A stretch of DNA of 64,000 nucleotides. Source: an uncultured Ruegeria sp. Its GTDB lineage: Bacteria; Pseudomonadota; Alphaproteobacteria; Rhodobacterales; Rhodobacteraceae. The position numbers and the translations under genes are program-made. Numbering within the stretch: the stretch's first letter is position 1; the number at the start of each line of letters is the position of its first letter. The stretch covers positions 62,001-126,000 of the forward strand of contig NZ_CANMFF010000005.1 in the NCBI RefSeq assembly GCF_947497005.1. The letters are read 5' to 3'. Below are positions 43,038 to 52,975 of this stretch, one piece after another. The notes beneath the pieces were generated by a model. It was not told where the DNA came from. It made no database searches and worked only from the letters and a program-made list of their open reading frames with translations.

Positions 43038-43617
43038 GGGCGAACACCAGAATAAACCCGTCATAAGACCCGGCCAGACCTTTGCCGATGCCATGAACGG
43101 CGCGGTCAATCGTGAACCCGGCGTTGCGCAGGGCGTCTTCGATCTCGGCCTCTGTGTAATAGGTGTAGTAACGATCCAGATCGTCGCGATGCTCACCCGT
43201 GCCCAGCTTCATCCCCAGAAACAACTGCCCTTTGGGTTTCAGAGCCCTGTGAATCGCACTCAGATGACGCGGGAAGTCTGCGCGTGGCGCGTGCAGCAGG
43301 GAAAAGCTGGCGTATACACCATCATATTCGGCAGTCTCGGTGACGTCTTCGAACGTGCCCAGATGCGCGTCCACGCCGTTTTCGCGGGCGTGTTCGACAA
43401 AGGCGGGTGTGGCATCCAGTGCCCGAACTTTCAGCCCCTGACGCATCAGGAAATTGCTGTCCGACCCGGGTCCAGACCCCAGATCCAGCACATACCCGCC
43501 TGCGCCGACCACATCGACAAAGTCCTGACGGGCCTCAAGCTGTTCAGGCGGCAGGGGGATATTCAAATACTCAGCCACCCTGTTCGTGTAGGCGCTGATC
43601 GTGCGTTTATCGGTCAC
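43030..43617 (-). CDS. SAM-dependent methyltransferase (class I)
   Basis: 195 residues from the GTG at 43617 that overlaps the DUF3429 stop (GTGA). [16 protein letters not shown] (motif I near 50), [16 protein letters not shown] (motif II), [15 protein letters not shown] (motif IV) and [13 protein letters not shown] (post I) are standard for small-molecule methyltransferases. The substrate is not known. The open frame upstream overlaps DUF3429 and is spurious. Confidence 0.88.
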   Translation of the reverse strand: MTDKRTISAYTNRVAEYLNIPLPPEQLEARQDFVDVVGAGGYVLDLGSGPGSDSNFLMRQGLKVRALDATPAFVEHARENGVDAHLGTFEDVTETAEYDGVYASFSLLHAPRADFPRHLSAIHRALKPKGQLFLGMKLGTGEHRDDLDRYYTYYTEAEIEDALRNAGFTIDRAVHGIGKGLAGSYDGFILVFAHA

Positions 43618-44066
43618 AGATACACTCCGACTGCAAGGCTGGCCAATACGACGGCGGTCAGCAGGATGCGCAAGCGCATCCACCAGACCGGCGTTAGTCG
43701 CCAGTAAGAAAACAGGGCGTCCAGCAACAGCAAACCTGCGAACCCATACATCAGATTGGTGCCAGCATTGATTGGCCCGCCACCTGTCATGGCAAATGCC
43801 CAAAGCGCAGGCAGAACCGACAACTGATAACACAGCGCCGCCTTGCTGCCCGAGGTTTTGGTGGCAAAGCCCCAAAGAACACCGGACATGAAACTCAGGA
43901 TGACCGAGCCATAGAACAGCTGCACATAAGGCCCGACAAAGCGCGGGCCAAAGGTTTGCGCGCCCCATGAATTCAAATCGTCATTCAGATAGGTCAGCGC
44001 GCCCCAGACAAACGGGATCAGCCCCGCCAGCCCCAGATAGAGCGGCGCCTTTGGCACTCCGTTCAC
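43614..44066 (-). CDS. DUF3429-family membrane protein
   Basis: 150 residues, about five helices. [51 protein letters not shown] and [19 protein letters not shown] match the DUF3429 pattern of short inner-membrane proteins. Function unknown. It overlaps ispH by four bases upstream and the methyltransferase downstream; the four-gene string ispH-DUF3429-methyltransferase-rnhA is probably one operon. Confidence 0.85.
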   Translation of the reverse strand: MNGVPKAPLYLGLAGLIPFVWGALTYLNDDLNSWGAQTFGPRFVGPYVQLFYGSVILSFMSGVLWGFATKTSGSKAALCYQLSVLPALWAFAMTGGGPINAGTNLMYGFAGLLLLDALFSYWRLTPVWWMRLRILLTAVVLASLAVGVYL

Positions 44067-45013
44067 GCTGGTTGCCTCAAAACGCGGGGGACTTTGAACT
44101 CGACATTTTCGACGGCGGTTTCGACCGGCTCGACGGTGACATCATAATGCGCGCTGAATGCGTCTACCACTTCGTTCACCAGAACTTCCGGCGCTGATGC
44201 GCCTGCGGTGACTGCCACGGTCGAAATACCCTCCAGCGCCCGCCAGTCGATCTCGGTGGCGCGCTGGACCAGCTGCGCATACTGGCAGCCCTCGCGCGAG
44301 GCGACCTCGACCAGACGGCGAGAGTTTGATGAATTCGGCGCGCCCACAACCAGCAATGCATCCGCCATGGGCGCCACGGCCTTCACCGCCTCCTGCCGGT
44401 TTGTGGTGGCATAGCAGATGTCTTCCTTATGCGGCCCAACAATGGCCGGGAACCGGGCCTGAAGTGCTGCGATGATATCCTTGGTGTCATCGACCGACAG
44501 GGTGGTCTGGGTGACAAAGGCCAGTTTCTGCGGGTCGCGCACCTCAACCGTGGTTGCGTCCTCCACGGTTTCAACCAGCAACACATCGCCGTCAGGCAGC
44601 TGCCCCATGGTGCCGACGGTTTCGGGATGGCCCTTGTGGCCGATCATGATCATCTGCAGCCCCGCATCCGCGTGGCGCTGCGCCTCGACATGAACCTTCG
44701 AGACCAGCGGGCAGGTGGCATCGACATAGATCATCTCGCGCTGGGCGGCTTCGGCAGGCACCGATTTGGGCACGCCATGAGCCGAAAAGATCACCGGGCG
44801 GTCATCGGGGCATTCATGCAGCTCTTCGACGAAAACGGCCCCCTTAGCGCGAAGGCTATCGACCACGAATTTGTTGTGCACGATCTCATGGCGCACAAAA
44901 ACCGGAGGCCCCCATTTCTGCAGGGCCATCTCAACGATCTTGATGGCGCGGTCCACACCGGCGCAGAACCCACGAGGGGCAGCAAGGTAAAGTGTCAGCG
45001 GTGGCTTTGTCAT
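44063..45013 (-). CDS. ispH: 4-hydroxy-3-methylbut-2-enyl diphosphate reductase IspH
   Basis: 316 residues. Three cysteines for the [4Fe-4S] cluster are placed as expected: [17 protein letters not shown] (about 18), [12 protein letters not shown] and [15 protein letters not shown]. Histidines [12 protein letters not shown] and [10 protein letters not shown] line the substrate pocket. It makes IPP and DMAPP in the MEP pathway. AAGGAG nine bases before the ATG. First gene of a minus-strand operon. Confidence 0.96.
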   Translation of the reverse strand: MTKPPLTLYLAAPRGFCAGVDRAIKIVEMALQKWGPPVFVRHEIVHNKFVVDSLRAKGAVFVEELHECPDDRPVIFSAHGVPKSVPAEAAQREMIYVDATCPLVSKVHVEAQRHADAGLQMIMIGHKGHPETVGTMGQLPDGDVLLVETVEDATTVEVRDPQKLAFVTQTTLSVDDTKDIIAALQARFPAIVGPHKEDICYATTNRQEAVKAVAPMADALLVVGAPNSSNSRRLVEVASREGCQYAQLVQRATEIDWRALEGISTVAVTAGASAPEVLVNEVVDAFSAHYDVTVEPVETAVENVEFKVPRVLRQPA

Positions 45014-45139
45014 TGGGCTGTCTCCTTAGGGCACAGGTAAGTCTTTTCCCGGCCTTGGTCCAGACAGGACATCGTCATTCATCTGACACGAATCGATGTT
45101 AGTCAGGTGATGTTTCAGCACCTATACTTAGTTAAAGAA

Positions 45140-45169
45140 GCGCGGCCAGGACCTATGTCCTGACCGCGC
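45140..45169 (-). terminator. Strong hairpin terminator after the NYN gene
   Basis: GCGCGG-C-CAGGAC pairs with GTCCTG-A-CCGCGC around a CTAT loop, 12 base pairs with one mismatch, 35 bases downstream of the NYN stop. On the minus strand it is followed by TTCTTTAAC; on the plus strand by TGTTTTT, so it may work in both directions. Confidence 0.75.
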
Positions 45170-45203
45170 GTGTTTTTCCCATCATGGCAGGCGTTTTGCC
45201 TGA

Positions 45204-45779
45204 TCAGCCGTTGCTGGCCACCGCGACGTTGCGAGGCTCTGCCGGCATTTCGCGCGGCGGGCGCCCTATAACGTCGCGCAGATCTTCCAGCTCGATGAAA
45301 TTGTCGGCCTGGCGCCGCAGCTCGTCCGAGATCATCGGCGGCTGGCTGCGGATGGTCGATACGACCGAAACGCGAACGCCCTGACGCTGCAGGCTGGCGA
45401 TCAGCGGGCGGAAATCTCCGTCGCCCGAGAACAGCACGATATGATCCACGCGCGGCGCAAGTTCCAAGGCATCGACGGTAAGCTCGATATCCATGTTTCC
45501 CTTGACTTTCCGACGCCCCATGCTGTCGGTGTATTCTTTTGCCGGTTTCGTGACCATGGTGAAGCCATTATAATGCAGCCAGTCAACCAATGGCCGGATC
45601 GGCGAATACTCGTCGTTTTCCAGCAGCGCTGTATAGTAGAAAGCCCGAAGCAACTTGCCACGGCGCATGAATTCCTGCCGCAGAAGTTTGTAGTCTATGT
45701 CGAAACCGAGTGCTTTTGCCGCGGCATAAAGATTCGAGCCGTCGATGAACAGCGCTAGCCGTTCGTCCTTATAAAACAT
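45204..45779 (-). CDS. NYN-domain (PIN-like) nuclease family protein, LabA/DUF88 type
   Basis: 191 residues. LALFIDGSNLYAAAKALG, VKGNMDIELTVDALEL and VLFSGDGDFRPLIASLQRQG give the acidic metal-binding set of the LabA-like NYN fold, with Asp in DGSN, DIEL and DGD. Such proteins are putative RNases; in alphaproteobacteria they are common near folK. A GGAAGGGA ribosome site precedes the ATG, and a strong terminator follows. Confidence 0.9.
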   Translation of the reverse strand: MFYKDERLALFIDGSNLYAAAKALGFDIDYKLLRQEFMRRGKLLRAFYYTALLENDEYSPIRPLVDWLHYNGFTMVTKPAKEYTDSMGRRKVKGNMDIELTVDALELAPRVDHIVLFSGDGDFRPLIASLQRQGVRVSVVSTIRSQPPMISDELRRQADNFIELEDLRDVIGRPPREMPAEPRNVAVASNG

Positions 45780-45820
45780 AAATAGTCCCTTCCGGTATAA
45801 TCCAGACCGCGCCGCGTTAC

Positions 45821-45866
45821 GTGAGTGAGTGAGTGATAAAATGACGCGCTCTGGTAGGTCTATAAT
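45821..45866. promoter_or_regulatory. Divergent NYN-folK promoter region with (GTGA)4 microsatellite
   Basis: Four perfect copies of GTGA occupy 45821-45836. A TATAAT hexamer at 45861-45866 could be a -10 element, but no good -35 was seen at standard spacing. Both divergent genes must start in this 141-base gap. Confidence 0.35.
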
Positions 45867-45920
45867 TAGAACTTTTGTCGATTATCGCAAGTATGCAGTG
45901 TGTCGAATATAGGGTATCAC

Positions 45921-46490
45921 ATGAGCAAAACCATGCCAAATGCCGTTGTCGCGCTGGGCGCAAATCTCGATTTGAGAGGAAATAGTCCCGCAGTAACACT
46001 TCAGCATGCACTTGACGCTCTGTCGCGTCAGGGTGTGGTGATTCGCTCTGCCAGCCGTTTTTTTGCCACGCCGTGCTTTCCGGCAGGAGCTGGTCCGGAC
46101 TATGTGAATGCTGCGGCGCTTGTTGAAACCCGGAAGTCCCCGGCCGAGCTGTTGCAGGTGCTGCACCAGGTGGAACACGCGTTCGGGCGCGAACGCGTGC
46201 AGCGCTGGGGCATGCGGACGCTGGATCTGGATCTTGTCTGTTTCGGCGATCAGGTCCTGCCGGATCGCGCCATGTTCGATCGCTGGCTGAAGCTGCCGTC
46301 CGAGGCGCAACGGCAGGAGGCACCGGATCAGCTGGTTCTGCCGCATCCGCGTCTTCAGGATCGTGCATTTGTGCTGGTGCCAATGGAGGATATCGTACCG
46401 GATTGGCGTCACCCGGTTCTTGATCGCACGGTTTCCCAGATGGTTTCGGCCCTGCCTGTGGCGGAGGTTGCAGCGATCACGCCACTGTGA
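45921..46490 (+). CDS. folK: 2-amino-4-hydroxy-6-hydroxymethyldihydropteridine pyrophosphokinase FolK
   Basis: 189 residues. VVALGANLDLRGNSP (family strand/loop), SRFFATPCFPAGAGPDYVNAA, RWGMRTLDLDLVCFGD (the acidic Mg site) and LVLPHPRLQDRAFVLVP are typical. It transfers pyrophosphate from ATP in folate synthesis. AGGG six bases before the ATG at 45921. Confidence 0.95.
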   Translation: MSKTMPNAVVALGANLDLRGNSPAVTLQHALDALSRQGVVIRSASRFFATPCFPAGAGPDYVNAAALVETRKSPAELLQVLHQVEHAFGRERVQRWGMRTLDLDLVCFGDQVLPDRAMFDRWLKLPSEAQRQEAPDQLVLPHPRLQDRAFVLVPMEDIVPDWRHPVLDRTVSQMVSALPVAEVAAITPL

Positions 46491-46515
46491 TCCTCGCAAA
46501 TGCAGCATTTCCTGC

Positions 46516-46544
46516 TTGTCAAGGCGCGGATTCGCGCTTAGATA
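46516..46544 (+). promoter_or_regulatory. Sigma-70-type promoter of rpoZ
   Basis: TTGTCA (46516-46521) and TAGATA (46539-46544) are separated by exactly 17 bases, 41 bases before the rpoZ start. The -35 matches five of six positions. Good candidate for the rpoZ-rsh promoter. Confidence 0.5.
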
Positions 46545-46584
46545 AACCCCTTCCTGACATGGATTCAGAAACGGAGAGCGCCCA

Positions 46585-46938
46585 ATGGCCCGCGTGACGG
46601 TTGAAGATTGCGTAGACAAGGTTCCAAACCGGTTCGAACTGGTGATGCTTGCCGCCCATCGGGCGCGCGAGGTGTCCGCCGGTGCTGCGATTACCGTTGA
46701 CCGTGACAACGACAAAAACCCTGTCGTGTCCCTGCGTGAAATCGCCGACGAAACCCAAAGCGCAGATGAATTGCGCGAGCGCCTGATTGAGGCCAACCAG
46801 ACCCAGATCGAGGTTGATGAGCCTGAAGAAGATCAGATGGCTCTGCTGATGGGTGCCGAAACGGACAAACCCGCCATGGACGATATGTCCGAAGAAAAAC
46901 TCCTGCGCGCTCTGATGGAGGCTCAAGGACAGGGGTAA
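46585..46938 (+). CDS. rpoZ: RNA polymerase subunit omega
   Basis: 117 residues: [32 protein letters not shown] is the omega core, followed by [12 protein letters not shown]. The acidic tail is longer than in E. coli, as in other alphaproteobacteria. It supports beta' folding and is one ppGpp binding site. Upstream of rsh, its near-universal partner. Confidence 0.95.
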   Translation: MARVTVEDCVDKVPNRFELVMLAAHRAREVSAGAAITVDRDNDKNPVVSLREIADETQSADELRERLIEANQTQIEVDEPEEDQMALLMGAETDKPAMDDMSEEKLLRALMEAQGQG

Positions 46939-46964
46939 GCCCTAAAGACGAAGGTTCGGACCGG

Positions 46965-49097
46965 ATGATTTCTGCTGACGACCTGATTGCGCTGGTCCGC
47001 AACTACAATCCCAAGACGAATGCTGACCGCATCGCGCTGGCCTACGAATTTGGTCGGCAGATGCATGACGGGCAATTCCGCCACTCCGGCGAGCCCTATT
47101 TCACCCATCCCGTTGCCGTTGCCGCCATCCTGACCGAACAGCGTCTGGATGACGCGACCATTATCACGGCACTTCTTCACGATACGATCGAAGATACGAA
47201 AGCCAACTATGGCAGGGTCTCGGAGCTGTTTGGCGATGAAGTCGCCAAACTGGTCGATGGCGTCACCAAGTTGACAAATCTGCAGCTGTCCAGTCGCGAA
47301 ACCAAGCAGGCCGAGAATTTCCGCAAACTGTTCATGGCGATGTCCAAGGACCTGCGGGTCATTCTGGTCAAGCTGGCCGACCGTCTGCACAATATGCGTA
47401 CGATCAAGGCGATGCGGCCGGAAAAGCAGGTTCAGAAAGCGCGCGAAACGATGGATATCTACGCACCGCTTGCGGGCCGGATGGGTATGCAGTGGATGCG
47501 CGAAGAGCTTGAAGACCTCGCTTTCCGTGTCCTGAACCCCGAAGGCCGTCAATCGATCATCCGTCGTTTCATCACGTTGCAACGGGAAACCGGCGACGTG
47601 ATCCACCGCATCACCGGCGATATGCGGCACGAGCTGGAAAAGGCGGGGATCGATGCCGAGGTGTTTGGCCGTGCCAAGAAACCCTATTCGATCTGGCGCA
47701 AGATGCAGGAAAAGGATCAGGGCTTTTCGCGCCTGTCCGACATCTATGGGTTCCGCATCATCACCCAGACGGAAGAAGACTGCTATCGTACCCTGGGCGC
47801 GATCCACCAGCGCTGGCGCGCGGTGCCAGGGCGGTTCAAGGATTATATCAGCCAGCCGAAATCGAACGGCTACCGCTCAATCCACACCACGGTGTCGGGG
47901 CGTGACGGTAAACGGGTCGAGGTTCAGATCCGCACCCGCCAGATGCACGATGTCGCCGAAACCGGCGTTGCGGCGCACTGGTCCTACCGCGACGGTGTGC
48001 GTACCGAGAACCCCTTTGCTGTCGATCCGGCCAAATGGATTTCCAACCTGACCGAACAGTTCGACAACGAAGAAGATCACGAGGACTTCCTCGAAGCCGT
48101 CAAGCTTGAGATGTATTCGGACCAGGTCTTCTGCTTCACGCCCAAGGGGGATGTGGTGAAGCTGCCGCGCGGGGCGACACCGATCGATTTTGCCTACGCC
48201 ATTCACACCCGGATCGGTCATGCTTGTGTCGGGGCCAAGGTGGATGGTATCCGCGTGCCGCTCTGGACGCGGCTGAAAAACGGCCAGTCGGTGGACATCA
48301 TCACCGCAGACGGTCAGACGCCGCAGGTCACATGGCTTGAGATTGCTGTCACCGGCAAGGCCCGCACCGCCATCCGCCGGGCCCTGCGCGAAGTGGATCG
48401 CGAACGGTTCATCAAGCTTGGTAAGGAACTGGCGCGTTCGGGGTTCGAGCACGTTGGGCGCAAGGCCACTGAAAAGGCGCTCGACACCGCAGCCAAGCAC
48501 CTGCGACTGAAAGACCGGCATGAATTACTCGCCAGATTGGGCAGTGCCGAATTGACTGCCCATGAGGTGGTTCAGGCTGTCTATCCTGAACTGGCGAAAG
48601 ACGATGGCGACGCCATTCCGCTGCGCCGTGCGGTGATTGGTCTTGAGCCCGGCCAGAAATTCGACCGCGCCCCTTGTTGTCAGCCGCTGCCGGGCGAGCG
48701 CATTGTCGGCATCACCTATCGTGGCAAGGGCGTGGTTGTGCATGCCATCGATTGCGACCGGCTCAGCGAGTTCGAAAGCGAACCCGAGCGTTGGGTCGAT
48801 CTGCACTGGCATTCCGGCACCCATCCGGCCGTTTATGGCGCGACGCTGGATCTGACCATAGGCAATGATGCCGGGGTATTGGGGCGCATTTGCACATTGA
48901 TCGGCGAGAAAAAGGCCAATATCTCGAACCTGGAATTTGTTGACCGCAAACCGGATTTTTACCGCCTTTTGATCAATGTCGAGCTGCGAGACCTTGAACA
49001 GTTGCATTCGCTTATGCTGATGCTCGAGGCGGAAAGTGATGTTGCGGCGGTCGAACGGTATCGGGACCGGACCAGGACTTCGGTTGCGGCTGGCTGA
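46965..49097 (+). CDS. rsh: Bifunctional (p)ppGpp synthetase/hydrolase (RelA/SpoT homologue)
   Basis: 710 residues. HD hydrolase domain with HSGEPYFTHPVAVA and LLHDTIEDTKANYG (HD pair near 66), synthetase with KKPYSIWRKMQEK and YGFRIITQTEEDCY, TGS domain (VFCFTPKGDVVKLPRGAT) around 385 and C-terminal ACT domain (LTIGNDAGVLGRICTLIGEK). The intact HDxxED and the synthetase motif support both activities; alphaproteobacteria carry a single long Rsh. APCCQPLPGERIVG is the conserved cysteine pair of the zinc-finger/CC region. Confidence 0.96.
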   Translation: MISADDLIALVRNYNPKTNADRIALAYEFGRQMHDGQFRHSGEPYFTHPVAVAAILTEQRLDDATIITALLHDTIEDTKANYGRVSELFGDEVAKLVDGVTKLTNLQLSSRETKQAENFRKLFMAMSKDLRVILVKLADRLHNMRTIKAMRPEKQVQKARETMDIYAPLAGRMGMQWMREELEDLAFRVLNPEGRQSIIRRFITLQRETGDVIHRITGDMRHELEKAGIDAEVFGRAKKPYSIWRKMQEKDQGFSRLSDIYGFRIITQTEEDCYRTLGAIHQRWRAVPGRFKDYISQPKSNGYRSIHTTVSGRDGKRVEVQIRTRQMHDVAETGVAAHWSYRDGVRTENPFAVDPAKWISNLTEQFDNEEDHEDFLEAVKLEMYSDQVFCFTPKGDVVKLPRGATPIDFAYAIHTRIGHACVGAKVDGIRVPLWTRLKNGQSVDIITADGQTPQVTWLEIAVTGKARTAIRRALREVDRERFIKLGKELARSGFEHVGRKATEKALDTAAKHLRLKDRHELLARLGSAELTAHEVVQAVYPELAKDDGDAIPLRRAVIGLEPGQKFDRAPCCQPLPGERIVGITYRGKGVVVHAIDCDRLSEFESEPERWVDLHWHSGTHPAVYGATLDLTIGNDAGVLGRICTLIGEKKANISNLEFVDRKPDFYRLLINVELRDLEQLHSLMLMLEAESDVAAVERYRDRTRTSVAAG

Positions 49098-49113
49098 GAA
49101 GGGGTGATCACGG

Positions 49114-49806
49114 GTGGTATTCAAGCGCCGAGACCGACGCTCTCCTGTTCAGGTCGCATCGGACTTCGTCTATCCGCGTGGCGGATGGACCCGCGCCTTT
49201 CATTACGTGAAACACCGTGTCCGGCGTTTGCCGGATACCCCTGACCGGATCGCGCGTGGCATTGGGGCAGGCGTTTTTGCAGCCTTCACACCATTTTACG
49301 GGCTGCATTTTCTGGTCGCTGCCATCGGCGCCAGGCTGTTCAAGGGCAATCTTCTGGCGGCACTCAGTGGCACGTTTTTCGGCAACCCTCTGACCTATGT
49401 TCCGATTGGGGTGATCTGCCTTCAAACCGGGCATTTCCTGCTGGGCACCGAATATGAAGAAGGCGACACGCAGGGCCTGATGGGAAAATTCGCCAACGCC
49501 ATCGGAGACCTCAAGAACAATTTTCTGGCGTTGTTCACGGATCGCGTGGCCGACTGGCATGGGCTTTCAAAGTTCTACGATGACGTCTTCTATCCCTATA
49601 TGATCGGCGGTATCATTCCCGGCATCGTGGCAGGTGTGGTCTGCTATTATCTCAGCCTGCCGCTGATCCGCACTTACCAACAGCGCCGTCGCGCCAGGAT
49701 CAAGGCGAAGTTCGACGAAATTAAACGTTTGGCCGAAGAAACGGCTGCCGTTCCTCCGTCAAAGCCACTAGGCTCGGCAAAAAATTCTACAAAAGGAATC
49801 GAGTGA
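49114..49806 (+). CDS. DUF2062-domain membrane protein
   Basis: 230 residues from GTG (VVFKRRDRRSP). The DUF2062 core GIGAGVFAAFTPFYGLHFLVAA and GTFFGNPLTYVPIGVICLQTG covers two membrane helices; a third helix near GGIIPGIVAGVVCYYLSLPL, and a basic cytoplasmic tail. Function unknown. Conserved neighbour of pdxJ and rsh; its stop overlaps the pdxJ start (TGATG). Confidence 0.88.
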   Translation: MVFKRRDRRSPVQVASDFVYPRGGWTRAFHYVKHRVRRLPDTPDRIARGIGAGVFAAFTPFYGLHFLVAAIGARLFKGNLLAALSGTFFGNPLTYVPIGVICLQTGHFLLGTEYEEGDTQGLMGKFANAIGDLKNNFLALFTDRVADWHGLSKFYDDVFYPYMIGGIIPGIVAGVVCYYLSLPLIRTYQQRRRARIKAKFDEIKRLAEETAAVPPSKPLGSAKNSTKGIE

Positions 49807-50552
49807 TGTCTGAGAACCACTTGCGCCTGGGTGTGAACATCGATCACGTCGCCACCGTGCGCAATGCGCGGGGCGGGGCTTATCCTGATCCGCTGCGCGC
49901 CGCCAAACTGGCGGAAGAGGCCGGAGCCGATGGTATCACGGCACATCTGCGCGAAGACCGCCGCCATATCTCGGATGCAGATATTGACGGGCTGATGGAT
50001 GTCCTGTCGGTGCCGCTGAACTTTGAGATGGCCGCGACGGATGAGATGCAGAAAATCGCCCTGCGCCATAAACCACATGCAGTCTGTATCGTTCCAGAAA
50101 AGCGCGAGGAACGCACCACAGAAGGTGGGCTCGAAGTCGCGCGCGAAGAAAACAAACTGGCGCATTTCATCGCTCCGCTGCGCGATGTCGGTTGCCGTGT
50201 TTCAATCTTTATCGCCGCCGACCAGCGCCAGATCGAGGCCGCGCATCGCATCGGTGCCGAGGTGATCGAACTGCACACAGGCGCCTATTGTGACGCCCAT
50301 GCCGAAGGCCGTATGGAGGATGCTGAGCACGAGCTAGAAGCGCTGCGCCAGATGTCCACCTTTGCCCATTCGCTGGGGCTTGAGGTTCACGCAGGCCACG
50401 GTCTGACCTATGACACGGTAAAGCCGGTCGCGGCCTTCCCCGAGGTCAAAGAACTGAATATCGGCCACTTCCTGATTGGCGAGTCGATCTTTCTGGGCCT
50501 CACCCCCGCCATTCAGGACATGCGCCGCCTGATGGACGAGGCGCGCGCGTGA
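49806..50552 (+). CDS. pdxJ: Pyridoxine 5'-phosphate synthase PdxJ
   Basis: 248 residues. RLGVNIDHVATVRNARGGAYPDP is the phosphate and substrate pocket; HLREDRRHISDADID, NFEMAATDEM, CIVPEKREERTTEGG and EVHAGHGLTYDTVKPVA complete the barrel. It condenses 1-deoxyxylulose 5-phosphate and 3-amino-1-hydroxyacetone phosphate. Overlaps the LysE gene by four bases downstream. The usual next gene, acpS, is 1.1 kb away. Confidence 0.96.
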   Translation: MSENHLRLGVNIDHVATVRNARGGAYPDPLRAAKLAEEAGADGITAHLREDRRHISDADIDGLMDVLSVPLNFEMAATDEMQKIALRHKPHAVCIVPEKREERTTEGGLEVAREENKLAHFIAPLRDVGCRVSIFIAADQRQIEAAHRIGAEVIELHTGAYCDAHAEGRMEDAEHELEALRQMSTFAHSLGLEVHAGHGLTYDTVKPVAAFPEVKELNIGHFLIGESIFLGLTPAIQDMRRLMDEARA

Positions 50553-51172
50553 TCACCCCCGGCTTTGTCGCCATCTGGCTGGCCTGGCTGATGGCTGGCG
50601 GTTCTCCGGGGCCCGCCACGATGGGCATTGCGGGAACTGCCATGAATGAAGGCCGCCGCGCAGGTTTGGCCTTTGCGCTGGGCATCTGTGTCGGGTCCGC
50701 CGCCTGGGGCATTGCCGCCGCTTTGGGCCTGTCGGCGATCATGCTGGCCAATGTCTGGGTTTTCGAGGTGATCCGCTATATCGGTGTGGCCTATCTGGGC
50801 TGGCTGGCGCTGAGGGCCCTGAAGCGGGCAATGACCTCGGACGAGGTCGCCTTGGGCAAACCGGTCACCGGTTCTTTGCCGACGATCTTCGCCAAAGGTG
50901 CGGCGATCCACCTGACCAACCCCAAAGCAATCCTCAGCTGGGGCTCGATCTACGCCATCGTCGCTCCCAATGATGCCAGCCTGTCGATGCTGCTGGGTTA
51001 TTTCGCGATGCTCTACGCGGGATCGCTGCTGATCTTCATCGGCTACGCGTTTCTGTTCTCATCCGAGCGCATGGTCCGCACCTACCGCCGCGCCCGCCGC
51101 TGGTTCGATTTCGCCTTTGCCGGGTTCTTTGGGGTGGCAAGTTACAAGATCCTGACGGTGCGATTGACTTAA
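50549..51172 (+). CDS. LysE/RhtB-family amino-acid exporter
   Basis: 207 residues, five to six helices: FVAIWLAWLMAGGSPGPATMGIAGTAMNEG with the typical SPGP turn, GICVGSAAWGIAAALGLSAIM, YLGWLALRALKRAM and LTNPKAILSWGSIYAIVAP. It exports amino acids or homoserine lactone-like compounds. Start overlaps pdxJ (GTGA). Confidence 0.92.
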   Translation: MITPGFVAIWLAWLMAGGSPGPATMGIAGTAMNEGRRAGLAFALGICVGSAAWGIAAALGLSAIMLANVWVFEVIRYIGVAYLGWLALRALKRAMTSDEVALGKPVTGSLPTIFAKGAAIHLTNPKAILSWGSIYAIVAPNDASLSMLLGYFAMLYAGSLLIFIGYAFLFSSERMVRTYRRARRWFDFAFAGFFGVASYKILTVRLT

Positions 51173-51197
51173 ACAAGACAGTCTTAAGGGTTTTTGA

Positions 51198-51659
51198 GTG
51201 AACTATTTGTTTTCGAAAGATAAACAGGTTGGATTACATCGCCCTTTGTTTGTGGGCATTGTGCTCATGAACTATGCGGCTTTTAGTATGGCAAGAAGAT
51301 TTTTTTTGTTTGAATGGCCGACAAGGCTTTCCCCATTCGTTCTTTCGCTTGCGGTGGCTGCTTTGCTGTATGGTTTTGATACAGGTCGCAGAGGTTTCCA
51401 ATGCGGCCCGCCAGTAAAGAACTGGATACTCGCTCGCAAAATGGTTCTGACCACTTTTCTCGCAGTACTTGCATTAGTTGTTTTTAACGTCCTGACAGAC
51501 TCTCCCCGACGTTGGCATCCGCCCGAGCATTTTACACTACTGTGCTTTGAGCTCTTAATAAGTTTTGGTGTTTCCTTGATTCTGTGTCGTTACGCTTTTG
51601 TCGTTGGAGTTGGCCGGGCGTACAGCATGCATTTACGAAAAAAAGAGCAAGAAACATGA
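51198..51659 (+). CDS. Hypothetical membrane protein (AT-rich)
   Basis: 153 residues from GTG with AAGGG at good distance. Four hydrophobic segments ([83 protein letters not shown]). No known family. Base composition is visibly richer in A/T than the genes on both sides and codon use is unlike them, pointing to later acquisition. Its stop overlaps the acpS start (ATGA). Confidence 0.68.
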   Translation: MNYLFSKDKQVGLHRPLFVGIVLMNYAAFSMARRFFLFEWPTRLSPFVLSLAVAALLYGFDTGRRGFQCGPPVKNWILARKMVLTTFLAVLALVVFNVLTDSPRRWHPPEHFTLLCFELLISFGVSLILCRYAFVVGVGRAYSMHLRKKEQET

Positions 51660-52075
51660 TCCTCGGCATCGGCACAGACCTCGCAAACATCGACCGCATT
51701 CAGGGCACGCTTGACCGATTTGGCGACCGGTTCCGTAGCCGTGTCTTCACCGACGCCGAACAGTACAAGGCGGAACGCCGCGCCGATACCGCGGGCACCT
51801 ATGCCAAACGCTGGGCCGCGAAAGAGGCGTGTTCCAAGGCGCTGGGCACCGGTCTGCGCATGGGCATTTCGTGGAAAGACATGGCGGTCACCAATCTGCG
51901 CACGGGTCAGCCTGTCATGCACGTGACCGGATGGGCCGCTGAACGCCTGAAGGAAATGACCCCCGAAGGACATGAGGCGATTATCCACGTCACCCTGACC
52001 GATGATCACCCTTGGGCACAGGCCTTTGTCGTGATCGAGGCGCGCCCGCTTCAAGATCACGCCACGCAGCCTTGA
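51656..52075 (+). CDS. acpS: Holo-[acyl-carrier-protein] synthase AcpS
   Basis: 139 residues. [14 protein letters not shown] (Mg/CoA site), [26 protein letters not shown] with the catalytic ExxxK-like [10 protein letters not shown] helix, and [20 protein letters not shown]. It transfers 4'-phosphopantetheine from CoA to ACP. The ATG at 51656 overlaps the preceding stop; the upstream frame is spurious. lepB follows 60 bases later. Confidence 0.95.
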   Translation: MILGIGTDLANIDRIQGTLDRFGDRFRSRVFTDAEQYKAERRADTAGTYAKRWAAKEACSKALGTGLRMGISWKDMAVTNLRTGQPVMHVTGWAAERLKEMTPEGHEAIIHVTLTDDHPWAQAFVVIEARPLQDHATQP

Positions 52076-52135
52076 CTTGCCTTCATCCCCCCCGCATGTA
52101 GCAGCGAAGCCAAGCAAAGAACTGGAGAGAGCAGT

Positions 52136-52975
52136 ATGGCCGAAGAAGCCAAAACCGGAAGCGGCATCTGGGAGACGATCAAAACCATCGTCTATGCTCT
52201 GCTGATCGCAGGAGTATTCCGCACCCTCTTCTTTCAACCGTTCTGGATTCCCTCAGGTTCGATGAAGCAGACGCTGCTGATTGGCGATTTTCTCTTCGTC
52301 AACAAGATGGCCTATGGCTATTCGTATGCATCCTGCCCTAGTCTGATCATTCCAAGCGTCGGCCTGAATGTCGACGCCGAAGATATCTGTGGCTGGATGC
52401 AGGGCGAGGGCGACACCCGCATCTGGGGCGGCGATCCCGAGCGCGGCGATGTCATAGTCTTTCGCCATCCGGTCACAGGGCGCGACTATATCAAACGTCT
52501 GATTGGTTTGCCAGGCGACCGTATCCAGATCCGCGAAGGTCAGATCATCCTGAACGGCACACCGGTTCCACAGCAGCCCGATGGCGTATTTACCGAAGTT
52601 GCCGAACCGCAAGGCCCGCAACGTCTGCGCCCTCGCTGTGAAAATGGCCCTGTTGGTATTGGTGGCACTTGCGAAAAGTCGCGCCAGATCGAAACCTTGC
52701 CCAATGGTGTGTCCTATGACGTGCTGAACATTGGCAATCAGGGATCGGACAATACCGGCATCTATACCGTGCCCGAAGGCCACTATTTCTTCATGGGTGA
52801 TAACCGCGACAATTCCAGCGACAGCCGCCTGCCGCAATCTGCGGGTGGCGTGGGTTATGTGCCGTATGAAAACCTGATCGGACGCGCCGACCGGATCATG
52901 TTCTCGTCCGCTGGCCGGTCGATGCTGTTCTTCTGGACCTGGCGCGGAGATCGGTTCTTCAAGGCGGTCAATTGA
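52136..52975 (+). CDS. lepB: Signal peptidase I
   Basis: 279 residues. N-terminal membrane helix ([19 protein letters not shown]), box B with the catalytic Ser in [17 protein letters not shown], box D with the catalytic Lys in [16 protein letters not shown] and box [18 protein letters not shown]. It cuts signal peptides of exported proteins. GGAGAG ribosome site. Its TGA overlaps the TTG start of rnc. Confidence 0.96.
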   Translation: MAEEAKTGSGIWETIKTIVYALLIAGVFRTLFFQPFWIPSGSMKQTLLIGDFLFVNKMAYGYSYASCPSLIIPSVGLNVDAEDICGWMQGEGDTRIWGGDPERGDVIVFRHPVTGRDYIKRLIGLPGDRIQIREGQIILNGTPVPQQPDGVFTEVAEPQGPQRLRPRCENGPVGIGGTCEKSRQIETLPNGVSYDVLNIGNQGSDNTGIYTVPEGHYFFMGDNRDNSSDSRLPQSAGGVGYVPYENLIGRADRIMFSSAGRSMLFFWTWRGDRFFKAVN

